A DNA stretch of 64,000 nt from Rhodococcus opacus (GTDB lineage Bacteria > Actinomycetota > Actinomycetes > Mycobacteriales > Mycobacteriaceae): the NCBI RefSeq assembly GCF_012396235.1, contig NZ_JAAXPA010000006.1:1-64000 (forward strand), written 5' to 3'. The position numbers and the translations under genes are program-made. Below the pieces are notes generated by a model. It searched no databases and was not told the origin of the DNA. It saw nothing but the letters and a program-made list of their open reading frames with translations. Below, one piece after another: positions 35,098 through 44,152 of this stretch (position 1 is the stretch's first letter; the number at the start of each line of letters is the position of its first letter).

Positions 35098-36195
35098 ATG
35101 GTCGACAAGATTGCCTATCCGGTCCAGCTCATCCAGCCGGACGGCCGACGGGTCTTCAGACCCGACTACACGAGCCTGGTCCGCGACATCGGACCCGAAC
35201 AACTGCGCGGCCTCTACGAAGACCTCGTGGTCGCGCGTCGGATCGATGTCGAAGCGGTCGCGCTGCAACGCCAGGGCGAACTGGGACTCTGGGCTCCCCT
35301 GCTCGGGCAGGAAGCCGCACAGGTCGGCTCCGCCCGCGCCCTCCGCCCCGACGACTACGCGTTCATCAGCTACCGCGAACACGCCGTCGCCTACTGCCGG
35401 GGTGTGGACCCGGGGGTGATGACCCGCATGTGGCGGGGATGCGCCCATTCCGCGTGGGATCCGAGTTCCGTGAACGTGACGAATCCCGCGATCGTCGTCG
35501 GCTCCCAGGGGCTGCACGCCACCGGGTACGCCATGGGCGCCCACCTGGACGGCGCGGAGATCGCGACGATCGCCTACTTCGGCGACGGCGCCACCAGTCA
35601 GGGCGACCTCGCCGAGGCCCTCGGCTTCTCGATGAGCTACAACGCGCCGGTCGTATTCTTCTGCCAGAACAACCAGTTCGCGATCAGCGAACCGGTCCAC
35701 CTGCAGAGTCCCGTCCCCATCGCGCAGCGCGCCGCCGGTTACGGCATGCCCGCCCTCCGGGTGGACGGCAACGACGTCCTCGCGGTCCTCGCGGTCACCC
35801 GCCAAGCCACTCAGCGGGCGCGCGAAGGCAGTGGGCCGACGTTCATCGAGGCCGTCACGTACCGGATGGGCCCCCACACCACGTCGGACGATCCCACCCG
35901 GTATCGGGCGGCGGCCGAGACCGAGGTCTGGAAGGCCCGCGACCCGATCGACCGGATGAGGCGCCTCCTCGACCGGGAAGGCCTGCTCGACGACACGTTC
36001 CTCGCCGAGGTGCAGGCCACCGCCGACGACGTCGCGGCGCGACTGCGGTCCGGGACCATCGATGCGCCCGATCCCCAGCCGCTCGATCTGTTCGAGCACG
36101 TGTATTCCACCGACCACCCACTCATCGAGGAGGAACGCGAGCAGTACGCCGCGTACCTCGCGGGCTTCGCCGGCATCGAGGAGGCACTGTCATGA
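35098..36195 (+). CDS. bkdA: Branched-chain 2-oxoacid dehydrogenase E1 component, alpha subunit
   Basis: A 365-residue thiamine-diphosphate enzyme subunit. The ThDP-binding motif is AYFGDGATSQGDLAEALGFS through FCQNNQFAIS, and the phosphorylation-loop region reads YRMGPHTTSDDPTRYR. It decarboxylates keto acids from valine, leucine and isoleucine, or possibly pyruvate. Alpha and beta subunits with a lipoyl E2 and no E3 gene in the cluster match BkdABC of mycobacteria. The ATG at 35098 follows GAGGTGA. The stop overlaps the beta-subunit ATG. Confidence 0.92.
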   Translation: MVDKIAYPVQLIQPDGRRVFRPDYTSLVRDIGPEQLRGLYEDLVVARRIDVEAVALQRQGELGLWAPLLGQEAAQVGSARALRPDDYAFISYREHAVAYCRGVDPGVMTRMWRGCAHSAWDPSSVNVTNPAIVVGSQGLHATGYAMGAHLDGAEIATIAYFGDGATSQGDLAEALGFSMSYNAPVVFFCQNNQFAISEPVHLQSPVPIAQRAAGYGMPALRVDGNDVLAVLAVTRQATQRAREGSGPTFIEAVTYRMGPHTTSDDPTRYRAAAETEVWKARDPIDRMRRLLDREGLLDDTFLAEVQATADDVAARLRSGTIDAPDPQPLDLFEHVYSTDHPLIEEEREQYAAYLAGFAGIEEALS

Positions 36196-37175
36196 CCACC
36201 ACCACGCTCTCGCTCGGCGCCGCACTCAACGCGGGCCTCCGACGCGCCCTCGAACACGACCGCAAGGTCGTGATCATGGGTGAGGACGTCGGACGCCTCG
36301 GCGGTGTCTTCCGCGTCACCGACACCCTGCAGAAGGATTTCGGCGACAACCGGGTCATCGACACCCCACTCGCCGAATCCGGCATCATCGGCGCCGCGTT
36401 CGGCATGGCCCTGCGCGGTTACCGGCCCGTCTGCGAGATCCAGTTCGACGGCTTCGTCTACCCCGCGTTCGACCAGATCGTGTCCCAGGTGGCCAAGATT
36501 CACTACCGCACACAGGGCCGGGTCACCGCGCCCCTCACGATCCGGATCCCGTACGGCGGCGGCATCGGTGCGGTCGAGCACCATTCGGAGTCGCCGGAGG
36601 CATACTTCGCCCACACCGCCGGACTGCGCGTCGTCACACCCAGCAACCCGGCGGACGCGTTCCACATGATCCAGCAGTCCGTCGCGGCGGACGACCCGGT
36701 GGTGTTCTTCGAACCGAAGCGGCGGTACTGGGACAAGGCCGAATTCGACGTGGACGCCGAACCGGACCTGCCGCTGCATCGGGCCCGGGTGGCCCGGGAG
36801 GGCACGGACGCCACCATCGTCGCGTACGGCTCCGTCGTGCCGACGGCCCTGTCGGCCGCGTCCATCGCCGCCGACGAGGGGCACTCCCTCGAGGTGATCG
36901 ACCTGCGCTCCCTGTCGCCGATCGACTTCGACACCATCGAGGAGTCGGTACGCAAGACCGGAAGACTCGTCGTCGCGCACGAGGCGCCGACGTTCCTCGG
37001 CCTGGGCGCGGAGATCGCCGCCCGCATTTCCGAGCGGTGCTTCTACCAGCTGGACGCGCCCGTCCTGAGGGTCGGCGGATTCGACGTTCCGTATCCCCCG
37101 GCGAAGCTGGAACTGCACCATCTGCCGGACGCCGACCGCCTGCTCGACGCGGTCGATCGCAGCCTCGCGGCCTGA
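36192..37175 (+). CDS. bkdB: Branched-chain 2-oxoacid dehydrogenase E1 component, beta subunit
   Basis: A 327-residue E1 beta chain completing the ThDP active site with the alpha subunit. Visible motifs are VVIMGEDVGRLGGVFRVTD, RVIDTPLAESGIIGAAFGMA, GGGIGAVEHHSESPEAYFAH and VVFFEPKRRYW. It overlaps the alpha gene in an ATGA, supporting equal synthesis. The likely products are branched acyl-CoA esters, which feed the valine-type degradation enzymes seen at the left end of the window and can also prime branched fatty acids. Confidence 0.93.
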   Translation: MTTTTLSLGAALNAGLRRALEHDRKVVIMGEDVGRLGGVFRVTDTLQKDFGDNRVIDTPLAESGIIGAAFGMALRGYRPVCEIQFDGFVYPAFDQIVSQVAKIHYRTQGRVTAPLTIRIPYGGGIGAVEHHSESPEAYFAHTAGLRVVTPSNPADAFHMIQQSVAADDPVVFFEPKRRYWDKAEFDVDAEPDLPLHRARVAREGTDATIVAYGSVVPTALSAASIAADEGHSLEVIDLRSLSPIDFDTIEESVRKTGRLVVAHEAPTFLGLGAEIAARISERCFYQLDAPVLRVGGFDVPYPPAKLELHHLPDADRLLDAVDRSLAA

Positions 37176-37205
37176 TCGCACCCATCGGAGGAGAGGAGCC
37201 GTCCG

Positions 37206-38450
37206 TTGGCGCAGGAATTCCGCCTACCCGATCTCGGTGAGGGCCTGACGGAGGCCGAACTGGTCTCCTGGGCCGTCGAGGTGGGCCAGACCATCGAACT
37301 CAATCAGGTGATCGGAGAAGTCGAGACGGCGAAGGCGCTCGTCGAGTTGCCTTCGCCGTACGCGGGTGTCGTGGAGGAATTGCTGGTTTCGGCCGGTGCG
37401 ACCGTGCCGGTCGGGACGCCGATCATCCGGATCGCGACGGATGCGGCCACCGAGGAACCTCCCACGCGCACGCCCGTTCTGGTGGGATACGGGCCCGAGG
37501 CCGCTGCCGAGAGCAAACGGGCCCGGCGGAAGCTGGTGACCGCTCCGGAAACCGGCACGCCCGGCCCGGACCGTCGGCGCCCCGACGCCTCGCCGGCAGC
37601 CCGGGTCGCCGCACGTGAACTCGGAGTCGACCTCGCCGTCGTCGCGGGGACGGGGCCGTCCGGTGCCGTCACCCGGACTGACGTGGAATCCCATGCGGGT
37701 TCGGTCGGGCAGGCGGTGCCGTCGACACCGGACTCGCCGGAGCCGTCGGAGCGCGAGACCCGCACCCCGATCCGCAGCATCCGGAAGCAGACCGCGGCGG
37801 CGATTGTCCGCAGCGCGTTCACCGCCCCGCACGTCACCGAATTCGTGACCGTCGACGTGACCCGGTCGGTGGAACTGCTCGAGCGCCTGCGGGACCTCCC
37901 CGCATTCGAAGGATTGTCGGTGACACCGCTGAGTCTGGTGGCGAAGGCGATGATCGTCGCGTTGCGGGAGAACCCCAGCCTCAACGCGTCGTGGGACGAG
38001 GAGAACCAGGAGATCGTCACCAAGCACTACGTCAATCTCGGCATCGCCGCGGCCACACCCCGCGGTCTGGTCGTCCCGAACATCAAGGAGGCGCAGTCGC
38101 TGAGTCTGCTCGAACTGTGCCGCGCGATCACCGAACTGACCGCGACCGCGCGCAGCGGCAGAGCCGAACCCGCGCAGCTCACCGGCGGGACGGTGTCGAT
38201 CACCAACGTCGGAGTGTTCGGTGTCGACGCGGGCACGCCGATCCTCAACCCCGGCGAATCGGCCGTCCTGTGCCTGGGCAGCGTCACCAGGCGACCGTGG
38301 GTGCACGAGGACGATCTCGCGGTGCGGTGGGTCACCACCCTGAGCGTGTCGTTCGATCACCGAGTGGTCGACGGCGAGCAGGGGTCGAGGTTCCTGTCGT
38401 CCGTCGCGGCGATGCTGCACGATCCCGCCTCACTGCTCGCGCACCTCTGA
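37206..38450 (+). CDS. bkdC: Branched-chain 2-oxoacid dehydrogenase E2 (dihydrolipoyl acyltransferase)
   Basis: A 414-residue E2 with one lipoyl domain (lysine 43 in GEVETAKALVEL), a peripheral-subunit-binding domain (SPAARVAARELGVDLAVVAG, about residues 125-165) and a catalytic domain with DHRVVDGEQGSRF carrying the active His and Asp. It transfers the acyl group to CoA and forms the complex core. The start is a TTG at 37206, 30 bases after the beta gene, with GGAGGAGAGGAG before it. The E3 lipoamide dehydrogenase must be encoded elsewhere. Confidence 0.94.
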   Translation: MAQEFRLPDLGEGLTEAELVSWAVEVGQTIELNQVIGEVETAKALVELPSPYAGVVEELLVSAGATVPVGTPIIRIATDAATEEPPTRTPVLVGYGPEAAAESKRARRKLVTAPETGTPGPDRRRPDASPAARVAARELGVDLAVVAGTGPSGAVTRTDVESHAGSVGQAVPSTPDSPEPSERETRTPIRSIRKQTAAAIVRSAFTAPHVTEFVTVDVTRSVELLERLRDLPAFEGLSVTPLSLVAKAMIVALRENPSLNASWDEENQEIVTKHYVNLGIAAATPRGLVVPNIKEAQSLSLLELCRAITELTATARSGRAEPAQLTGGTVSITNVGVFGVDAGTPILNPGESAVLCLGSVTRRPWVHEDDLAVRWVTTLSVSFDHRVVDGEQGSRFLSSVAAMLHDPASLLAHL

Positions 38451-38469
38451 TCCTCGGTACGTTTGGTCG

Positions 38470-39660
38470 GTGAGTACTTCCCGAGCGTCCGCGGTCGACA
38501 CCCGCGCACCAGTGGACGAGCCGCTCCGCCGGGCTCGTGCGGGAACGTTCGGAATCTTCGGGATCAACGGGTTCCTGCTCGGCATGTGGGTCGTGCACAT
38601 TCCGGCGATCGAGGATCGGACCGGTATCAGCCACTCCACGCTGGGTTCGCTGCTGCTCCTGCTGGCGGTCGGTGCGATCGGCGGCATGCAGGTCAGCGGT
38701 CCGCTGGCCGACCGATTCGGCAGCAGGCGGATGGTGATCATCGCCGGACTCGTACTGTCGGCCGCCACCGTGGGTCCCGGGCTGGCCTCCGCGGCCTGGC
38801 AACTCGGTCTCGCCCTGCTCGTGTTCGGCTTCGCGAACGGCGCACTGGACGTGTCGATGAACTCGCAGGCCGTCGAAGTCGAGCAGCGGTACGGGCGGCC
38901 GATCATGTCGGCGTTCCACGCCCTGTTCTCCGTGGGCGGGGTGGCAGGATCGCTGCTCGGGGCCGCGACGCTCGCCGCCGGATGGGCACCCGTGACGGCG
39001 CTGCTGGTCGCCGGCGGTGTCGGGGTCGTCACCGTCGCCGCGGGCTCGCGGTGGCTGATGGCCGACCGTCCCCGCTCTCGGCACGACACCGCTCCCGCCG
39101 AGAAGGCACAGGGCCGGCTGTCCACGCGGGTCCTCGCACTCGGTGGCATCGCCTTCGTCCTCATGCTGTCGGAAGGGGTCGCGAACGACTGGAGCACCCT
39201 GCAGGTCAAGGAGCACCTCGGAACGTCCGATTCCGTCGCCGCCCTCGCGTTCGGAGCGTTCTCGGTGATGATGACGGTGGGCCGGTTCACCGCGGATCGC
39301 GTGAGCGGCGCGCTCGGTCCCGTCGCCGTCGTCCGCTACGGCACCCTGATCGCGGCCGTCGGAATGCTGCTCGTCGTCGTCTCGGGACTGCTCCCGCTCA
39401 CCATCCTGGGCTGGGCGCTGTTCGGCCTGGGATTGTCGGGCTGCGTGCCGCAGATCTTCACCGCCGCGGGCAACCTCGGCGCGGGTTCCGCGGGCACCAA
39501 CATGTCCCGTGTGGTCGGGCTGGGGTACGTCGGATTCCTCGCCGGCCCGGCCACCATCGGCTGGATCACCCAGGTGGTTCCGCTGACCGTCGCGATGGTG
39601 GTGCCGCTGACCTGCGTGCTGGTGGCGGCCACGTTCGCGGGGGCGGTCCGGCGCACCTGA
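38470..39660 (+). CDS. Major facilitator superfamily transporter (YbjJ/fucose-permease-like group)
   Basis: A 396-residue carrier with 12 predicted membrane helices. Features include GINGFLLGMWVVHIPAIEDR at the first helix, GPLADRFGSRRMVIIAG between helices 2 and 3, and a substrate-path NGALDVSMNSQAVEVEQRYG in helix 4-5, a pattern shared by the YbjJ-like group. Substrate unknown. The GTG start is 20 bases after the E2 stop, so it may be read with the dehydrogenase operon and move a related acid. Confidence 0.85.
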   Translation: MSTSRASAVDTRAPVDEPLRRARAGTFGIFGINGFLLGMWVVHIPAIEDRTGISHSTLGSLLLLLAVGAIGGMQVSGPLADRFGSRRMVIIAGLVLSAATVGPGLASAAWQLGLALLVFGFANGALDVSMNSQAVEVEQRYGRPIMSAFHALFSVGGVAGSLLGAATLAAGWAPVTALLVAGGVGVVTVAAGSRWLMADRPRSRHDTAPAEKAQGRLSTRVLALGGIAFVLMLSEGVANDWSTLQVKEHLGTSDSVAALAFGAFSVMMTVGRFTADRVSGALGPVAVVRYGTLIAAVGMLLVVVSGLLPLTILGWALFGLGLSGCVPQIFTAAGNLGAGSAGTNMSRVVGLGYVGFLAGPATIGWITQVVPLTVAMVVPLTCVLVAATFAGAVRRT

Positions 39661-39746
39661 CACGTTCGCCGCACGAACAGGACCGTTCACCGACCTCACA
39701 GCGGCCTCTCATCGATCGTTCAGCGTCGGTTGGCACACTGTGTGGC

Positions 39747-40379
39747 GTGACCGAATCGACTAGCAGGCTGCGTCGCAGTGTTCGTCGCCTCGCCTTCGCC
39801 GCGGCGGGTGTGGTGGCACTGTGCGCGCTCTACCTCATCCGCCCCGAATCGTCGGGTCTCGTCCTCCCGGAGGCACTCCGACCCGTCGCCGAACCTGTGA
39901 TCCAGGCGATCGACGTCACCACGGTGCTCGCAGCGACCGTGGTCCTCGCCATCGTCGCGGCGATGCGAAAACTTTCGTACGGCATGGGTGCGGTACTGCT
40001 GCTGTGTATCGGCGCGAACCTCACCAGTGCCGCAGTCCGGGCGTGGGAATCGGATGCGCCGTCGGTGCTCCTGCCGAGCGGGCACGTCGTCGCCGTCACC
40101 GCGCTGTACGGTTCGGCGCTGCTGGTGTCGGCACCGCGGTTCCGGCCCGTCATCGCGGGCCTGGGTTTCGCCGTCGTCCTCGGTGTCGCGGGGGCCGCCG
40201 CGCTGGTCGAACCCGTCGGCATCTTCGGCCTCGCGGCCGGCCTGATCATCTTGGCGATCTGGTGGACACTGGCGTCCACCCTGATGCTCTACTCCCCCGT
40301 GGCCGCCGAGCGTGAAGAGCGACGGCCCGACACCGCGGCCATCGCCTTCTCCCGGCACCGCGGCAGTCTGCGCCTCTGA
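39747..40379 (+). CDS. Membrane protein with a PAP2-like PSGH motif
   Basis: A 210-residue protein with five or six hydrophobic segments and the motif VLLPSGHVVAVTALYGSALL, which resembles motif 2 of PAP2 phosphatases. The first motif (KxxxxxxRP) and the third (SRxxxxxHxxxD) are not evident, so a phosphatase activity is doubtful. The GTG at 39747 opens with a basic stretch, RLRRSVRRLAFAAAGVV. It lies 86 bases after the MFS gene and ends 11 bases before a large bidirectional hairpin. Confidence 0.65.
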   Translation: MTESTSRLRRSVRRLAFAAAGVVALCALYLIRPESSGLVLPEALRPVAEPVIQAIDVTTVLAATVVLAIVAAMRKLSYGMGAVLLLCIGANLTSAAVRAWESDAPSVLLPSGHVVAVTALYGSALLVSAPRFRPVIAGLGFAVVLGVAGAAALVEPVGIFGLAAGLIILAIWWTLASTLMLYSPVAAEREERRPDTAAIAFSRHRGSLRL

Positions 40380-40390
40380 GGCGCTTCGCG

Positions 40391-40436
40391 CCCGTGCGCC
40401 TTTCTGGTAGTTGGCGCTACCAAAAAGGCGCACGGG
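40391..40436. terminator. Large bidirectional hairpin between convergent genes
   Basis: Arms at 40391-40410 and 40417-40436 pair over 20 bases with one C-A mismatch and a six-base loop (TTGGCG). The left arm reads CCCGTGCGCC-TTTC-TGGTAG. It stands between the PAP2-like gene and pntB, which converge, and would end transcription from both sides. Its design, with CCCGTG at the base and a single C mismatch at position 14, recurs in the hairpin near 62 kb. Confidence 0.85.
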
Positions 40437-40446
40437 CCCGGAGGGC

Positions 40447-41870
<1,424 letters not shown>

Positions 41871-41871
<1 letters not shown>

Positions 41872-42197
41872 TACCGGTCCCCACCCTTCTCAGCAGCAAC
41901 AGGGGCGGTGGGCTTGGACTTGAACATCGCCAACATCCGGTCGGTGACCACGAAACCACCGACCACGTTGATCGTTCCGAACACCAGGGCGACGAACAGG
42001 ATCACCTGCAGACCCCACGGCGGGTTCTCGACCTTGCCGAGCACAACCAGCGCACCCAGCACGACGATGCCGTGGATGGCGTTCGTGCCCGACATCAGCG
42101 GGGTGTGCAACGTGTTCGGGACCTTCGAGATCACCGCGAACCCCACGAACCCGGACAACACCAGGATCGCGATGTTCGCCAACAATTCGGTATACAT
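41871..42197 (-). CDS. pntAb: NAD(P) transhydrogenase, alpha-2 (membrane) subunit
   Basis: A 108-residue protein with three membrane helices: LLANIAILVLSGFVGFAVIS, IHGIVVLGALVVLGKV and LQVILFVALVFGTINVVGGF. It corresponds to the C-terminal membrane segment of PntA in species with a two-subunit enzyme, and the TPLMSGTNAIHGIVVLGALV motif is diagnostic. The ATG abuts the pntAa stop codon, and its stop overlaps the pntB start, so the operon is fully coupled. The C-terminal tail is short and charged. Confidence 0.95.
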
Positions 42198-43310
42198 CTA
42201 GGACACACCCTCCTCACGGGTGACGCAGGACGCGGCGAGGACCTCGTCCGAAAAATCGGGGGCCAGCGCCCCGTCGACGAGCATCAACTCGAGCAACGCG
42301 GAGATGTTCTTCGAGTACAGCTCCGACGCGTGCTCGGGCATGGTGGCGGGCAGGTTCAGCGGCGAGCAGATCGTCACCCCGTGCTTGACCACGGTCTGAC
42401 CGGGCTCGGTGAGCTCACAGTTACCACCGGTCTCACCGGCCAGGTCGACCACCACGGAGCCGGGCTTCATACCCTCCACCGCGGCCGCGGTCACCAACCG
42501 GGGCGCCGGACGGCCCGGCACCAGGGCGGTGGTAATGACCACGTCGAAGCCCTTGATCGCATCCTCGAGCGCCTGCTGCTGCTGCGCCCGCTCCGCCTCG
42601 GTCAGCTCGCGGGCGTAGCCGCCCTCACCGGCGGCGTCGATCCCGAGATCGAGCCACTGGGCACCGACCGAGCGGACCTGATCGGCGACCTCCGGGCGCA
42701 CGTCGTAACCGGTGGCCCGGCCACCGAGACGCTTCGCCGTCGCCAACGCCTGCAGGCCGGCGACACCGACACCGAGCACCAGCACCGTCGCCGGCTTGAC
42801 GGTGCCGGCGGCGGTGGTGAGCATCGGGAAGAACCGGGTCGACTCCGACGCCGCGAGCAGCACCGACTTGTAGCCGGACACGTTCGCCTGCGACGACAAC
42901 GCGTCCATCACCTGGGCGCGGGAGATACGCGGGATCGCCTCCACCGCGAACGCCTGCACCCCGGCCGCCTTCAGCGCGCCGACCTGATTGTCCTGGTTGC
43001 GGGGGGCGAGGAACCCGATCAGGGTCTGCCCGGCATGCAACCGGCCCACTTCCTCGTCCGACGGCGGCGCGACCTTGACCACGACGTCCGCCGACCACGG
43101 ATCGGCGATGGCGGCTCCTGCCAATTTGTACGACTCGTCCGGTATCAGCGCGCCCAACCCGGCACCCGACTCGACCACCACGTCGACGCCCTTGGCGATC
43201 AACGACGCCACGATCTTCGGCACCAACGCCACCCGACGCTCACCGTCGTTCGACTCCCGAACGACGCCGACCGTCGGGCGCGCAGTGGACGCGCTCTGCG
43301 ATGTATCCAT
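42198..43310 (-). CDS. pntAa: NAD(P) transhydrogenase, alpha-1 (NAD-binding) subunit
   Basis: A 370-residue soluble subunit forming domain I, which binds NAD(H). Motifs are VGVVRESNDGERRVALVPKI at the N terminus and the Rossmann loop VLVLGVGVAGLQALATAKRL followed by ATGYDVRPEVADQVRSVGA. The ATG at 43310 reads MDTSQSASTARPTVGV; a GGAAG lies seven bases upstream. It is the first gene of the pnt operon, behind a 269-base divergent region that contains a perfect Crp/GlxR palindrome. Confidence 0.96.
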   Translation of the reverse strand: MDTSQSASTARPTVGVVRESNDGERRVALVPKIVASLIAKGVDVVVESGAGLGALIPDESYKLAGAAIADPWSADVVVKVAPPSDEEVGRLHAGQTLIGFLAPRNQDNQVGALKAAGVQAFAVEAIPRISRAQVMDALSSQANVSGYKSVLLAASESTRFFPMLTTAAGTVKPATVLVLGVGVAGLQALATAKRLGGRATGYDVRPEVADQVRSVGAQWLDLGIDAAGEGGYARELTEAERAQQQQALEDAIKGFDVVITTALVPGRPAPRLVTAAAVEGMKPGSVVVDLAGETGGNCELTEPGQTVVKHGVTICSPLNLPATMPEHASELYSKNISALLELMLVDGALAPDFSDEVLAASCVTREEGVS

Positions 43311-43508
43311 GTATCGACTTCCTGCGGTAGATGGTGTATGTGCCGCGACGAGCGGCGATCAACCGATGATGAGCGGAAATATTTCCCCCGACTCGACTGA
43401 GTTAGCTGATAGTAGCCAGAGAATGCGTGACGTAGGGAACAGAGAAGTCCGTGGGTAGGCGTCTGAATCGAGTCCGAACAGTCGTTCTCACAGATCTTTC
43501 TGCTCGTT

Positions 43509-43524
43509 TGTGAACCCGGTCACA
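43509..43524. promoter_or_regulatory. Perfect Crp/GlxR-type palindrome between pntAa and the DUF488 gene
   Basis: TGTGAACCCGGTCACA matches TGTGA-N6-TCACA at all ten fixed positions. It is centred 206 bases before the pntAa start and 64 bases before the DUF488 start, so it could act on either divergent promoter. cAMP-responsive GlxR/Crp proteins control many carbon and redox genes in corynebacteria and mycobacteria. The rest of the 43311-43579 region shows no further clear motif. Confidence 0.6.
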
Positions 43525-43579
43525 GGGTGTTTGGTCGTAGTCTGACGGTAGACAGCCGCACGGAAGCGGAGGTTCGGCC

Positions 43580-43981
43580 ATGAGCACATCGAAGGAACGG
43601 AGCGCGGAGGACGTCACCGCGGATCCACCGGTCGTCGTCGAGCGGGTCTACGACCATCCGACCGAGGGCGACGGACTCCGACTGTTCGTGGACCGGCTCT
43701 GGCCGCGGGGGCTCCGCAGGGACGCGTTCCATTTCGACGACTGGGCCAAGGACCTCGCGCCGTCGACGGAGCTGCGTCACTGGTACTCGCACGACGTCGC
43801 CGCGTTCAGCGAGTTCCGGGAGCGGTACGTCCACGAGCTCGACTCGCCGAGCGGACGGAAGGCTGTCGCGCGGGTGCAGGAACTCGCGCAGGGGCGGCCG
43901 ATCGTTCTCCTGACCGCGACGAAGGACGTCAGTCACAGTCACGCCGAGGTGCTCGCCGAATACATGCTGGAACGGTTGTGA
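43580..43981 (+). CDS. DUF488-domain protein
   Basis: A 133-residue protein of the DUF488 family, seen from VERVYDHPTEGDGLRLFVDR and LWPRGLRRDAFHFDDWAKDL followed by APSTELRHWYSHD. The WPRG-K-WxKxLAPS-ELRxW pattern defines the group. Its biochemical role is unknown; the fold is expected to bind nucleotides or act in stress. The start follows GCGGAGG. Its stop overlaps the GTG of a tiny zinc-ribbon gene, an arrangement suggesting that the two work together. Confidence 0.8.
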   Translation: MSTSKERSAEDVTADPPVVVERVYDHPTEGDGLRLFVDRLWPRGLRRDAFHFDDWAKDLAPSTELRHWYSHDVAAFSEFRERYVHELDSPSGRKAVARVQELAQGRPIVLLTATKDVSHSHAEVLAEYMLERL

Positions 43982-44142
43982 CCACCCACCCCGACGACGC
44001 CGCGCCCGTCACCGAACCGGACGACGACCTCGGCGGAGATCCCGTCTGCTGGCTCGACCGCGTGTGCCCCGACTGCGGGTTGTTCCTCTCCGATCACACC
44101 GCGAGCACCTGCCCGCGCTGCGGTTCGGCGCGGGACAGGTGA
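43978..44142 (+). CDS. 54-residue zinc-ribbon protein
   Basis: The GTG at 43978 overlaps the DUF488 stop by four bases. The product opens with an acidic tail, THPDDAAPVTEPDDD, and ends with two CxxC knuckles, VCPDCGLFLSD and TCPRCGSARDR, a rubredoxin-like or ribbon zinc site. The gene is too short for routine ORF lists but its codon use is typical, with high third-position GC. No function is known; binding of zinc or iron and a scaffold or regulatory role with DUF488 are possible. It converges on the acyl-CoA synthetase. Confidence 0.7.
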   Translation: MTTHPDDAAPVTEPDDDLGGDPVCWLDRVCPDCGLFLSDHTASTCPRCGSARDR

Positions 44143-44152
44143 CGTCGGGAAT

